The notes under the pieces are model-generated. The model saw only the letters and a list, made by a program, of their open reading frames with translations. It ran no database searches and was not told the origin of the DNA. Both the position numbers and the translations under genes were made by a program. Positions 30,940 to 41,928 of a stretch of DNA of 64,000 bases are shown here, in pieces. Position 1 is the first letter of the stretch. Each line of letters starts with the position of its first letter. This DNA comes from Saccharomycopsis crataegensis. Its lineage: Eukaryota; Ascomycota; Saccharomycetes; Ascoideales; Saccharomycopsidaceae. The stretch lies in assembly GCF_037102585.1 (NCBI RefSeq), contig NW_027043819.1:744001-808000 (forward strand). The letters are read 5' to 3'.

Positions 30940-32418
30940 TTATCTTTTACCTTGGACTTTATGGGAAATGATCATTTCATAGTACTATATTCACTTGCTC
31001 TTTATATTTTCGAAGCAACTTTTTATTTATTTATTTTAGTTCTATTTAGCTATTCTATATGTGTATAATATTTTCCATTTCATGGTTAGGGGTGTTTTTC
31101 TTTCTGTTTTTTGTGCTTTTGTTGCATTGTTTATTCTTTTTTTTATTTGCATAATTGCTTGTATTATAAATGATCTTGTTATGTTTGATCTACCTACTTG
31201 TGAGATATTGTATTGTAATAAATTGGAGAAAATTTCAGAGGGAGCTTCATAGTTTACACAAAATCCGCATTCAGTTAGGTTACAAAAGTTGTATCTTTTA
31301 CTGTCAGTTTCATTTCAATTCCTCTCTCACAGGTTCTTTTTTACTTCAAAGGTCTGAATACTGTAGTATATTTTAGAGGCTTACTCCCGTCATGTCCAGC
31401 TTAGTCACTTTTTTTAAAGGTTTAGTCCACTTTAAATATCTCAAACCAATTATTACTGTTATCATGTTCATGTCATCCCTCGTTTACAGGTGCATTGAGC
31501 ATCACCTCCTGGCAGATAAGATAGTGATATGACCGGATAGCTCTGCAGGATTAATAGCTGAATAATATTTAAGTTTTTTGTAAAGGCCTCTGATCATGAA
31601 CGCTTTATACTCGGAATTTATTGCTTTGAATAAGTACTCCCTGGTGGTGCGTAGTGCTTGTGTTGGTGCTGGTGCCCCTTTTTTGGTAATTTTTGATGCA
31701 ACATTGACTGCAATAGACAAATATCTTTCATAATATCGGATGCTTCTTCAATAGTTCCAAGTGGTTTATTCTGTAAGCTATTTAAAAGACTAGATAGGAC
31801 AAATTTAGAAAGTTTAAAAAGGGAAGCCATTGAAGATCGTTGCTGGTGGCACCACTCCACTGAGCTGTTGTATTTGTGAAATATGCATAACCTTGGGGAA
31901 TTATGACCTAGAAAGTTGTCAAGTGCTACCGTTGAAAGAATTAGAAATCTATGAATCATTAATGATAATAGATTGTGAAATTGAGAGAATTGCTACTGAT
32001 TTGAGTAACCGTGAAGAGCTCGTCCATGGCAATTAACATTTTGGATAGAAATCTCCATGTGTTAACGTGTCTAGAAACATTACAAGCAAAAGGGACGCCC
32101 TATTGAACAAATAAACATGGATTTATCGAAACTTGAATGTTTCCCAGAAATTTGATGTATTATCTTCAACCTTTTACAAAAAGCGCCCTCATTGGAATCT
32201 ACTAACCACAAAGGAAAACCCACATAAAAACCAGCATAATATTAATCATCAAAAATGTTTAGACCTCCAGATAAAAATCACTAATAAGCGAAAATCATAA
32301 ACTTCCAACATCTCAAAAACATAACAAAAAAAAAAAAAAAGTAGGAACTGTTAGCTCCAAAAAAATATAGAAGTAATAGCCATAAAGATTAGTTCCAAAA
32401 TAATCTCTTGCAAATTTA
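30940..32418. other. intergenic with doubtful minus-strand frames
   Basis: No gene is firmly supported. On the minus strand, 31959-31618 (ATG start, 113 codons) and 31720-31502 (another frame) overlap. Both read like ordinary protein but neither is recognised, and no splice signals join them. A diverged or frameshifted small gene, or chance, are all possible. An A-tract at about 32324-32340 precedes the ICL1 stop. Confidence 0.4.
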
Positions 32419-34065
32419 TCACAACTTTGAGCTCTTGAATTGGTCTTCAGTCACCCCTTCACCCATTGCTGCAGTACTACTAACCCCACCACTGGTCATC
32501 TTCAAAATATTATCAATCAATTCAGCTCCAGACCATTTTTGATGTTTCACCACTTCAACCCCTGATTCAATTTCTTTCGCTTGAACGTTTTGACCATAAG
32601 CCTTCATTCCAAACTTGGCAAAGTCTCTGGCAAAATTATCAACTGCCAATGCTGTAGTGTGTAAACCTGCCAAAGTGATAAATTGCCACACGTATCCCAA
32701 TTTGCTCAATCTTTTTATATAAGTTTCTTGATCGGCAGCGGTCATGGCCAAGTTCCAATTGAAGGAAGGAGACAAGTTATAAGCAAGCCATTGATCTGGG
32801 TATGCTTCCTTGATTCCTTGGGCAAATTCTTGAGCCTGTGCATAGTCTGGCAATTTAGATTCCATCCAAATCAAATCAGCATATGGAGCAAATGCTCTAC
32901 CACGATTCACGGCACATTGAGTACCCCCGCGAATACGGTAATAACCTTCCCTGACCCTTGGTGATTCCCAGTTGAAATAAATTTCTTTCCCAAGAAGTTT
33001 TTTAGCTAAAGCCCGGGCGTCCTTGTTCGAGGTTCCGCTCAATGCATGAACCTTAGACTTGAATTCGCTAATAAGTTGTGACTTATTTGAATAGGTACCA
33101 GCATTGATCTCATCAATCACCGCCTCGTCAAATAATTTCAATTGGGCTTTTTGTAACCAGCTAGCTTCAATATTGGCAATCTCATCGCCACTCATTCCAT
33201 GTCCTTCAGCTTCAAGCAAAACTGAATGCAAATCAGGAACTTCTGGATTGGTGACACCTAAAATAAAGTAGTGATCACGAGGGTCGATGGTACTGGTCAA
33301 CAAAGTTGCGGCTTCAGAATCGGTTCTGGCAACGGCAAGCAAATTAGAACCCATCATGTCAGCAGAAGCTCTGATAGCAACCAATCTGTTAATGTGTTCT
33401 TGAATTGGCACTAACACTTTCCCAGCCATATGGCCACATTTCTTGGTACCTGGAGCTTGATCTTCGATATGAACACCAGCAGCACCACGTTCAATGAACA
33501 TTTTGACAAGTTTGATGATTGCGGTGATTCCTCCGTGACCAGTATCCGCATCGGCAACGATTGGTCTGAGAAAATCCGTGTAAGGAGTGTTTTTACGTTC
33601 TTCTTTGGATAATCTGAAACGTTCTTCACGTTGCTTTCTATCGTGGAATAATTGAGCAAACCATAAATGTTCAACCTTGTTTGGAACGGTATCCATAGGG
33701 TAATCAGCCAAATCTGGGCCAGGTTCATTGGAAGTGGCAGCGGTGGAAGAGCATTGCCAGCCAGAAACATAAACTGTATCCAAGTACTTTGCCATTTGGG
33801 CAACGTGGATGGGGTCAAGAGCACCAAAGGTCACACTTGAGGTCTTGTTACGATCATGTTCGGAAAGTAACTTGAAAAGTTTGTCAGCCTGGTCCGATGA
33901 AGGATAATGGATCTTAATACTACCACGTTTAGCAGCGACTTCTTGGGGAGAATAAATACGCGTTGTTTTGTTCCAGCGAGGTTCAGACCACCATTTCTCG
34001 ATGGAGGCTATTTCTTGTTGAAAAGAAGCTTCTTCAGCATTGAGGTCGATTATAGAATAAGCCAT
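32419..34065 (-). CDS. ICL1: Isocitrate lyase Icl1
   Basis: A 548-residue glyoxylate-cycle enzyme that splits isocitrate to succinate and glyoxylate, needed for growth on acetate, ethanol or fatty acids. The catalytic loop KKCGHM is at 208-213 (Cys210) and the metal site ADADTGHGG at about 171-179. The protein ends SSKL, a PTS1 signal, so it is probably peroxisomal; S. cerevisiae Icl1 is cytosolic and lacks this, while alkane yeasts have it. No CTG codon occurs. The leader just upstream (34096-34140) is purine-rich on the coding strand. In S. cerevisiae ICL1 lies near HIS1, PET117 and PCL6, all in this window. Confidence 0.97.
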   Translation of the reverse strand: MAYSIIDLNAEEASFQQEIASIEKWWSEPRWNKTTRIYSPQEVAAKRGSIKIHYPSSDQADKLFKLLSEHDRNKTSSVTFGALDPIHVAQMAKYLDTVYVSGWQCSSTAATSNEPGPDLADYPMDTVPNKVEHLWFAQLFHDRKQREERFRLSKEERKNTPYTDFLRPIVADADTGHGGITAIIKLVKMFIERGAAGVHIEDQAPGTKKCGHMAGKVLVPIQEHINRLVAIRASADMMGSNLLAVARTDSEAATLLTSTIDPRDHYFILGVTNPEVPDLHSVLLEAEGHGMSGDEIANIEASWLQKAQLKLFDEAVIDEINAGTYSNKSQLISEFKSKVHALSGTSNKDARALAKKLLGKEIYFNWESPRVREGYYRIRGGTQCAVNRGRAFAPYADLIWMESKLPDYAQAQEFAQGIKEAYPDQWLAYNLSPSFNWNLAMTAADQETYIKRLSKLGYVWQFITLAGLHTTALAVDNFARDFAKFGMKAYGQNVQAKEIESGVEVVKHQKWSGAELIDNILKMTSGGVSSTAAMGEGVTEDQFKSSKL

Positions 34066-35073
34066 TTTGAAATTTGATTGGAATCCAGTAAATGAATGTT
34101 TTTTCTTTTCTTTTTCTTTTCTTTTCTTTTTGTTTTGCTTTGCAATAGATGATAATGAGATAGAATAAACAAATAAAAAACAAAAACAGTTTTAGGAAAT
34201 TTTTTGGGATACTTATACTTTTTGAGATTGTTTGTTGACGAGTATTGATGGAAATTCTCCTCCCGGGGGTAATATTATGTGGTAATCGCTGGAGAAAGGG
34301 TATTATTGTTATGGTGGCTCATGTTGAGTCTCCGCTGCTGCGGGAAGGTTGCCACACCCCCTGTGATCGAAAGGGAAGGTAATCTGGGGGCAATCGACCG
34401 GGGAAGAGGAGCGATGGGTGGTGACACAACTGCTGTTGTATGAGGAACAATAACATTTATTTGCTTTTTTCTTTTCTTCCTCTTTTTCTGACTGGCTGAC
34501 AGCAGTTCCGTACACCCACCACGGTAACGTAGTTCAGAAAATAATCACTGGACTCATTTATGTGTGGAATCATGGAAGTGAAATACGTTAGAGAGATGGT
34601 TGCTTTCAACACGATTCTAATACTACATATACGACAACAACAAAAACAACAGTCAATTGCGAATTTCGGGATTGAAGTGGAAAGTGAGGTCGAGGGGAGA
34701 GTGAACTTTTAGAAAACAAACACATTATTATTAACGTTCTGAAGATGAAGATTCATTGAGTCATCTAACTCAGTCATTATTATATATACGGTTGCGTTAG
34801 TCAAATATTAAGTAAGCAATGCTTTTTTTTTTCTTTTTCTTTTTGAGACCTCAAGCATCACATCATGGAATAGTGAGAAAGGATATCTATGCTACTTGAA
34901 TCTGTTTTAAATATGACAGATATGTTAACGTATACCACCAGGACAGATATAATTATTACAGGGTCAATTACCCCCATTTTATTACACAGGGCTCACTGTG
35001 CATTTTTGTAATCTCTAAAATATACACAGTGAGGTAAATGGTTAATAATCCAATGAACATACCTACACATATA

Positions 35074-35109
<36 letters not shown>

Positions 35110-35125
35110 TTAATTGATAACAATA
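34066..35125. other. divergent ICL1-RMD1 intergenic region
   Basis: A 1.06-kb shared upstream region, suited to the tightly regulated ICL1. It holds a pyrimidine tract (34099-34130), a perfect 9-bp inverted repeat (34992-35000 with 35025-35033) and a TA-dinucleotide run just before RMD1. I did not find a convincing carbon-source response element. Confidence 0.5.
35069..35106. repeat. TA dinucleotide run
   Basis: A near-perfect AT repeat 20 bp before the RMD1 ATG, with two TTT/TTTA interruptions at the left end. Confidence 0.85.
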
Positions 35126-36376
35126 ATGCCCGAAACCACTCCGCTACTCCCCAACAAGCCCCCGTCAGTCCCACTGGGAAAGAAAATCCCTCCGCTACCT
35201 CCACCAACTATCCCTAGCTCATCGCAAAACAACAACACACTACAAAAGATTCAGCCCTTACAGCCAACCACCAAGATTGGGCCCCAAAGAACCTCGAGGA
35301 CCACCCAGAAATTGAAACTTCTTCCTGAGGAACCATCTCTTGAAGAGGATGAAGAAAGTGGTAGGGAAGTGTACTCTCAAGTGACAAGAATTAAAGAGAC
35401 TTCTGCAAGAAAAGATGCCGAAAGACTTGGAAAATCAGAAAGAGCTTTATTGCCTCGGGTTACCGCTTACTGCACTGCAAGCTCCTATAGAATGAAGGAA
35501 ATGGTTCGTTGGTTGAATGATCGTAAGAAGAAAAACCACACCTGGCCTAAATTGATTGACGAATGTCTCTATACTCCGTTCAAGTTTCACAAAGCTGATA
35601 GAACGAAGAAGAAGATTGGTGGTAATAATAACCATGACGATTTGATTCGACTAGACGAAGAAGGAGGAGAAATTGATTTGACGCAAAATAAAAAAGATGT
35701 ATTTTTGTTCGAATATGGGGTGGTGGTACTTTGGGGGTTTAAACAAGAAGAAGAATCGAAATTCTTGACATACCTTGAGAAATTTGAAAAAGAAAAATTG
35801 GCAGAAGAAGATATTCAAATTGAAGAATTCAATTATTATATTACAAAATCTTATCAACCAAGGATTTACAACGATTTTATCACTCTTAGGGATGGTAACA
35901 ATTATATGATGAAACTTTCAATTTCTCATGCCATCGCTCAATCAACCAAGATTTCATTATTTGAAGAATTGGTCGATAACACTATTGAAGATACCCAAGA
36001 TATACCCCAGCAAATTGCTTTGGTTGGTAAAGTCGACATGAAGCGCAGTGATATTATGAAGAGTATTGGAGAATTGTTCATTTTGCGAATAAATATTAAC
36101 CTACATGGTTCGGTGCTTGATTCACCGGAATTGATGTGGTCCGAACCCCACTTGGAACCGATTTATCAAGCGACAAGGGGATATCTAGAAATCAATCAAC
36201 GTGTGGATTTATTGAACCAAAGATTGGAGGTGATTTCTGACTTATTGCAAATGTTAAAGGAACAATTGGGTCATTCTCACGAAGAGTATTTGGAAGTAAT
36301 TGTCATTGTCTTAATTGCCGTGGAAGTGATTGTGTCAATTGTCAATATATTTGTGGACATTTTGGCGGATTTTTAG
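35126..36376 (+). CDS. RMD1: Rmd1 (DUF155/RMND1 family) membrane protein
   Basis: A 416-residue member of the RMD1/sif2 family. In S. cerevisiae Rmd1 is needed for meiotic division. A human relative, RMND1, supports mitochondrial translation, but location differs between members. After a Pro-rich, disordered N terminus (residues 1-100), the conserved domain begins at RVTAYCTASSYRMKEMVRWL. It continues with FLFEYGVVVLWGF and KLSISHAIAQSTKISLFEEL. The end has SHEEYLEVIVIV and one membrane segment. The domain reads almost like the S. cerevisiae protein. The frame extends to a TTG four codons earlier; I start at ATG. Confidence 0.9.
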   Translation: MPETTPLLPNKPPSVPLGKKIPPLPPPTIPSSSQNNNTLQKIQPLQPTTKIGPQRTSRTTQKLKLLPEEPSLEEDEESGREVYSQVTRIKETSARKDAERLGKSERALLPRVTAYCTASSYRMKEMVRWLNDRKKKNHTWPKLIDECLYTPFKFHKADRTKKKIGGNNNHDDLIRLDEEGGEIDLTQNKKDVFLFEYGVVVLWGFKQEEESKFLTYLEKFEKEKLAEEDIQIEEFNYYITKSYQPRIYNDFITLRDGNNYMMKLSISHAIAQSTKISLFEELVDNTIEDTQDIPQQIALVGKVDMKRSDIMKSIGELFILRININLHGSVLDSPELMWSEPHLEPIYQATRGYLEINQRVDLLNQRLEVISDLLQMLKEQLGHSHEEYLEVIVIVLIAVEVIVSIVNIFVDILADF

Positions 36377-36929
36377 AAAAAAATCATTCTATTGGTTGAT
36401 CTTCCATTGAGAGGAGTGAGTCTCTCAAATGACTTCCTTGGGATTTGTGGATTTATTTATATTATATTTGTATTATAAAATTGATTAAGGTTGTTGTTTT
36501 TATTATTCTTATTATTTTTTTGGAAATATATCAAATCATTGGACCATTAACCTGGCCTCACACGTGGTATTTCATGGTATATTTATTTATATGTTGTGTC
36601 TATAGTGGATGCTGTTGGGAATTACTGCGTGCCCCTAGCAATGTTTTGTCCACCTGACATGCCCAATCAATCAGCCCATCACACATCATCCTGTATGAGG
36701 TGCGATTTATATTATGAGGAAAACATCATCATACAATAACAATAAAGCTTAAATCGTTTGGGTGAAAACATACACACTATACGTTTATTTTGCACCTAGG
36801 GGTCTGGGATCTTTTTTCATTTTTATTTCTCATTTGTTGATCCTTTTCTAATATTCTCTTTTCTTTTCTTTTCTTTCTAGCTTTTCATTCTTGTGGGTAT
36901 CGGTTTATCGGAGAAAATCAGGGATAACG
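36377..36929. other. intergenic: RMD1 3' end, Pet20-family promoter
   Basis: T-rich sequence with a CACGTG E-box at 36561-36566 and a pyrimidine tract ending TTTCTAG (36860-36880). The tract resembles an intron 3' end, but I found no matching 5' site. Confidence 0.45.
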
Positions 36930-37817
36930 ATGATGATGAGATGTGGTGGCAACAACCGCATTTTTAATACGCGGATTATTATAACTACACGAAAGTTTTC
37001 CTCGGTCAATAACAAACTATACAGTCGAAAGATCAAGTTAGGGGAACCTGATCCAAAAGATAACGAATCTAAATCCAAATCATCGTCTAAAGATGAGGGT
37101 ATCAAGAAGGCAGCTGTCGCTACCAAGACCACAGCTGTCGCTACCAAGACCACAGTCAAGACCTCGCCTAAAAAATCGAAACTAGACCTTTCGTCCGAGA
37201 AAAAGTTTTCACAGTTCATCAGGGAATTCAATCGTTCAAGTCCGGATCTGAGGGTGTTTTCTGTTGAATCTGGCAAAACATCGAACAATAATGGCCAAAT
37301 GAGTTATCAAGACAGTTTACCAAGAGTCCCCTCCACCTCCCATCTCGATCTTCGGAAATTTAAGAATGATATTTTTTTCTCTGGGTATCGCCCGTTATTA
37401 TTACCAATTAAGAATGAGTTTCGACCTCTTAGATTCGATAAATCTGGCAAGGGGATGTCCAGTTCTGCCAGTGATGCCTTGAGCAACGGAAACAGTCTAG
37501 TGGGAGGGAACTCGACCAGCGAGGTTTCATTTTCTACTTCTTCTTCGTCATCCAGTTTTATTGTGCCAAATATGTGGAATAATTCGGCAGTGGGGACTGA
37601 GCATTTCAAAGAAATGGATAATATTCCATATAAAGTGTTGATGACATTGAAACCTTTCCAAGCACCTCCGCACCCCGCGCCCATTGGCAAAAGCAAGAAG
37701 GTTGCAGCGAAGGAAAATAGCCGGAAACGTGATAGTGCCGAGGAAGAGCAATTATTAAAGAAGAACCCGATCAATAATTGGAAAGAATATTTCTCAAAAA
37801 GAGGATTCAAGGACTGA
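36930..37817 (+). CDS. Pet20/Sue1-family mitochondrial protein
   Basis: A 295-residue protein with an Arg-rich presequence (MMMRCGGNNRIFNTRIIITT, likely cut near RKFSS). The Pet20 domain follows from about residue 130: LPRVPST, then DIFFSGYRPL (147-156), MWNNSAVGTE (215-224) and NIPYKVLMTLKPFQAPP (231-247). In S. cerevisiae Pet20 is needed for respiratory growth and stability of the mitochondrial genome, and Sue1 for degradation of unstable cytochrome c. I cannot tell which role applies here. A 21-bp tandem duplication (37111-37152) repeats AVATKTT in the disordered linker, and a Ser-rich insert splits the domain. The frame reaches a TTG at 36891; I use the first ATG. Confidence 0.72.
   Translation: MMMRCGGNNRIFNTRIIITTRKFSSVNNKLYSRKIKLGEPDPKDNESKSKSSSKDEGIKKAAVATKTTAVATKTTVKTSPKKSKLDLSSEKKFSQFIREFNRSSPDLRVFSVESGKTSNNNGQMSYQDSLPRVPSTSHLDLRKFKNDIFFSGYRPLLLPIKNEFRPLRFDKSGKGMSSSASDALSNGNSLVGGNSTSEVSFSTSSSSSSFIVPNMWNNSAVGTEHFKEMDNIPYKVLMTLKPFQAPPHPAPIGKSKKVAAKENSRKRDSAEEEQLLKKNPINNWKEYFSKRGFKD
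37111..37152 (+). repeat. 21-bp tandem duplication in coding sequence
   Basis: Two identical 21-bp units, in frame, duplicate seven residues in the linker of the Pet20-family protein. Their identity at the DNA level points to a recent event. Confidence 0.85.
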
Positions 37818-37924
37818 TCTTTGTTAATGATCTATAGAGCCATCGGTAAGGTTATTAAAAGAAAAATGAAAAAGGGGCTCCATAATTAATTTCTATCATT
37901 ATCATTATTATTATTATTACTATT

Positions 37925-37989
<65 letters not shown>

Positions 37990-39709
37990 ACTTTTGTTTT
38001 TCTTATTAATTGTTGTTTCAAGTTACTATTGTTAAAATTCAGGATCTGTCAATCATATGTGTTTGTTATAGCTTATCATCTTTGTTGGTGTATTTTTATC
38101 AATTTGTTGAATTCTTTTTTGTTGCTGTTGCATTTTACAATTAAAGTAGACTGGTACGGTGTGCCATTTGCATTATTCATGGCATCAAACAAGTAAGTAA
38201 CTTTTCAATCTATTTTATTTATTACTGTTTTTCACTTTGACTTCGCTGTTATTGCATTGTAGTCGTTTTCCTTGTTGTTGTTTGTGTATATCTTGCAGCC
38301 ACTGGTATTACTAATCTTTGATGAATAGTTTAAGGTTTGTTATCTCAACATAAGCATAATTCGTTGACTAATGGCAATAATAAGAGCCCAATTGTTATTT
38401 CGGAGGATTGAACAGATGAAGAAGCGTTAAAAAAGAAGAAAGAAAATGAACACAACATATATATAATATATATTCAAGAAGTTGCTAAAGAATCATCAAG
38501 GAAAGTTAGCAAAATACGTCATTAGTCAATGGAAAGTGTGTATGATGATGGATAGAGTAAGATGCGTGCGTCTTGATACAGTGGTCAAGTTAAGCTCTCG
38601 AACACGCTAGCGGGTAATCAAGGCTGTCTAATGCTCTGCTTTGTTGTTCAGAAAACATAACTGATCCTATCTCGACAGACCAACAGGCAGAGGCGATTTG
38701 AATCATATTAATTAAGATATGCTTTTGGTGATCAAATGTCTCTCTCGATCCCCGGCGAATAATATGACTGATTTTGTTGCCTGGATCGCCGCTGAGAGAT
38801 AGATAGATAGATGTAATAAAGCCTACTACTACTGTTATACACCCAGATATATAAATATATACATTTTGCAAAATAACATGGATCCCTACCTATGCTGAAA
38901 TGGATATATATCCCAAGCAATAACCACTGTTACACCAGTAGCCGTTAATAACGACGATTCTGTTCTATTCTATTCTATAGCCAGAATGAAAGTTACACCT
39001 CCAGGATTAGGGTTAAAAGTCCGATCTGCTCACATGGGGTCCAACAATAGAATAAGGATTGCTGGGGTGGTGGGTGACAATTTGCCGTCGCGATTTTTGC
39101 TGTACAAACTGTCGCCAAAGTGTTTATTATTATCAAAACCCAGGCTAACATTTTTGCTGCCGTGCAAAAAGCAGCAGCCCGTGCCGTCCCCACTGCAGAG
39201 TTTAATTTCTCCTAATCAATCGCGGCGAGGGTTTTTCTTTCTTTTTTTTTTTTTGTCTTTTCCTCTTTTCTTTTTGCTGTGACGACTGGAACGGTTTTGC
39301 TCTGGTGCCTCGTTAAATTAGATGGAAATATATTATATTTGTTTTGCCTTCCCTCTTTATTGTTGTCGGTGAGGTGTGTGCTTTCCCAGTTTATCCCCCA
39401 CAGATTAAAGATTATTCGGCTTCCATACATCGGCATTCTTGACCGATTTCCTTATATAATAACACCTTGATCTCCTACTCACTGTGCATATATTTATATT
39501 ATATTACCAGGCAGGCAGGCACCTACTGATATATATATAAATATATATATTTCAACAGCAACAATAATCATACCGATAATTACCAACACAACAATCGATA
39601 ATAAATTGTCCACAAAGTTACAACCCATTATCATCAATAACAAAACATCATTAATAATAACAGCGATATTATGGAACTATAACATTTCGTCCATCCCAAA
39701 TAGCACAAC
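37818..39709. other. 1.9-kb intergenic region
   Basis: The longest gene-free stretch of the window. It holds an ATC microsatellite, a short GATA repeat (38801-38814) and many small AT-rich elements. A GTAAGT at 38192 followed by TACTAAT and AATAG could form an intron, but it would encode only about 12 residues. Such length upstream of 39710 would suit a regulated gene. Confidence 0.45.
37926..37989. repeat. ATC trinucleotide microsatellite
   Basis: About 21 perfect copies of ATC just past the Pet20-family stop, preceded by an imperfect ATT/ATC run. Likely length-variable between strains. Confidence 0.95.
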
Positions 39710-41326
39710 ATGAAAGACCCTCCAATCTCAATCGACCAGCAACCTCCAGCTGACCAACCCTCGATCCAGAAACCATCGTCCCTATTTAGATTCACATCAA
39801 GAAACAATAGTTCCAATAGCATCATCACATTGAAAAGCATTTCACTGCTCCGGCAGTCCAACGAAGACTTGTCTACCCCAACATTCCCTCAACATCCTGC
39901 CCCATCTTCTAATCAAGACAACCTATCAGGCAATGTCGATGGACTCGCCATCTCCAAACCATCGTCAAATCTCAGCGACAATGACCTCTCGGAAACTGGC
40001 GAGGATCTACAGAAGCCAGTGGATCATGGCCTTGGCCAATCCAATACCGTTGATCTTGGCCATATGAATAAAAAGGAGAATTCAAGCACGAAATCGCTCT
40101 GTTCGACGGCAAGTAAAGATTCAATGCATGATTTTTATAAGAACCAATACACCGCGATTTTGGAATCAGATATCCTGGATGTCTTCAAGAAATCATTCAC
40201 TGCCTTTCCTCAAAGCACCATACCTTCAACACAATACAATAATAGTGATGACATCGGTACAAATAAAAACCCCACAAATATCGACAATTTGATGGAACGT
40301 GAAGGTAGAAATTTGAAAAAACTTCAGATCAACACTTTTTTCCCGACATTACAAGACTCGTCGTGTGAGCGTCCTGCGAAGTCGTGTGCAGCTTCTCAAA
40401 ATCCCAGCATTCAACTGTATTATAATAGCCCTGATAAATCTTCTCACGTTAGGACGACAAATCATCCCCAACAGCAACATCCAGATTTGCTCAGTCCCAA
40501 TTCTGATTTCTCCAGCTCCTCATCATGCGGGACTCCCATCACTTCAATGGTCGACGATAATCCTGCATTCAACTATTTTGGAAATGAAAAACACAATACT
40601 TTCAGTCTAGGACTAGGGTGTTTGCAAGAATCACAGCCGAGCATTGATTCTCACTTGTTTAATACTATTGGGAGATCAACTCAACGGTTCAATTTACCTT
40701 TGTCGAACTCAAGTAACTCCATAACCTCCGACCATGCTACCAATATGCACCCTTCACATTTAAGCATCCCACTTCCTTCATCCTGCTCCTCCTCTTCTTG
40801 TTCCTCATTATCGTGTACCTCTTCGGATATGTCGTCATCCCATATACCAACTCATCTTAATGCTTCAAATAACAATGCTGGTTCTTTGTTATTCAGGGGA
40901 GAACATCACAAAAAAATCTCACCATCTTCAATCCTTTCAGAACAATTGTCAATTCCAAAATTTTCAGCTCCACAAGCTGATTTGGTTCCTTCTGTCGCCA
41001 AGTTTTCTAATAATGACTTGACTACCACCAATCCCATTTTCTTTGATTCTATAAATCTTCCATGCGAACCCAGTCATCACAATATTTTCTCATCGGAAAT
41101 GGGGACCTCATCATTTGCGTTCCCAGTGCTTCCTAGTAAAGTTGGCGAGGCTGATCCGCAGTTCGATGGTAGCGAATATGATGAATTTATTGATTTGGAT
41201 GAATTGATCAAGCGAGAAAAAAAGAAAAAGAAGAAGGGTAAAAAGAAGAAAGGTAAAAAGAAATTGGAGCCAACTACTGGAGGAACCCACGGGGTTGTTG
41301 GAATTGGACTAATTCAAGCGACTTGA
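39710..41326 (+). CDS. Unidentified Ser/Asn-rich protein with a basic C-terminal tail
   Basis: A 538-residue protein I do not recognise. It is largely disordered and rich in Ser, Asn, Pro and Gln. Short ordered-looking pieces are LFRFTSRNNSSNSIITLKS (about 25-43), DFYKNQYTAILESDILDVFK (about 142-161) and an acidic helix EYDEFIDLDELI just before a Lys-rich run of about eighteen residues. The last could bind nucleic acid, ribosomes or acidic lipid. The DFYKNQYTAIL segment resembles short conserved motifs of fungal signalling proteins, but I cannot place it. The start is ATG, after 1.9 kb without genes. A regulatory role is only inference. Confidence 0.75.
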   Translation: MKDPPISIDQQPPADQPSIQKPSSLFRFTSRNNSSNSIITLKSISLLRQSNEDLSTPTFPQHPAPSSNQDNLSGNVDGLAISKPSSNLSDNDLSETGEDLQKPVDHGLGQSNTVDLGHMNKKENSSTKSLCSTASKDSMHDFYKNQYTAILESDILDVFKKSFTAFPQSTIPSTQYNNSDDIGTNKNPTNIDNLMEREGRNLKKLQINTFFPTLQDSSCERPAKSCAASQNPSIQLYYNSPDKSSHVRTTNHPQQQHPDLLSPNSDFSSSSSCGTPITSMVDDNPAFNYFGNEKHNTFSLGLGCLQESQPSIDSHLFNTIGRSTQRFNLPLSNSSNSITSDHATNMHPSHLSIPLPSSCSSSSCSSLSCTSSDMSSSHIPTHLNASNNNAGSLLFRGEHHKKISPSSILSEQLSIPKFSAPQADLVPSVAKFSNNDLTTTNPIFFDSINLPCEPSHHNIFSSEMGTSSFAFPVLPSKVGEADPQFDGSEYDEFIDLDELIKREKKKKKKGKKKKGKKKLEPTTGGTHGVVGIGLIQAT

Positions 41327-41712
41327 AATCTTATTGAAATTGGGTTCTCTTTGAATATTCAGAACATCATATATTTCTTTATTTATTTATTTTTTTTCTC
41401 TGTAATTTATGAGATCTTCAGACTCACTTTTTCATTTTATTTCTAACCATTCTACCCCATGGTTTTTGATCAAATACTGCCTGCATATGCCACATTTAAT
41501 TAATGTCTTCTTTATGACTTAACTTTTTTTCATGACACTTCCAATTCATTATAATAATACGATAATATTTCACTTTACTCACATCATATAATGCAACCAA
41601 CGTAGAGTTGTGGTATCATATATTTAGACTCTCTGTTAACAGTTGCCATAGATTGATTGATTGATTGACCCATAACAACGGAACACTTATAAGATATATT
41701 AACACTACCACG

Positions 41713-41718
41713 CACGTG
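41713..41718. promoter_or_regulatory. CACGTG E-box (possible Pho4 site)
   Basis: CACGTG lies 211 bp before the SYG1 ATG. The 5' flanking base is G, not the T that disfavours Pho4. SYG1 has the phosphate-sensing SPX domain and a phosphate-exporter-type EXS domain, so Pho4 control would make sense. Cbf1 binds the same core. Confidence 0.4.
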
Positions 41719-41776
41719 TTTCCCATCAGTTTTTTTTTTTCTTGTTTGGTATGTATCCTAGTCACTTTGAAAAATA

Positions 41777-41869
<93 letters not shown>
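41777..41869. repeat. TAC trinucleotide microsatellite
   Basis: A perfect run of 31 TAC copies, 59 bp before the SYG1 start codon and probably inside the promoter or leader. Confidence 0.97.
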
Positions 41870-41928
41870 CGAAGAGATCTTGCCAGATAGACTCAGTGTT
41901 TCCATAACGTGAACTGCTGATTTTCGTC

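Larger units (their letters stand above)
41327..41928. other. upstream region of SYG1
   Basis: It contains a CACGTG at 41713-41718 and a long TAC microsatellite ending 59 bp before the SYG1 start. Open frames across the microsatellite on either strand are only runs of Leu, Ser or Tyr/Thr. Confidence 0.6.

Noticed and set aside
38104-38355. Possible mini-gene with GTAAGT, TACTAAT and AATAG
   Set aside because: From its only ATG (38179) the spliced product would be about 12 residues; the open frame upstream runs through the ATC repeat.
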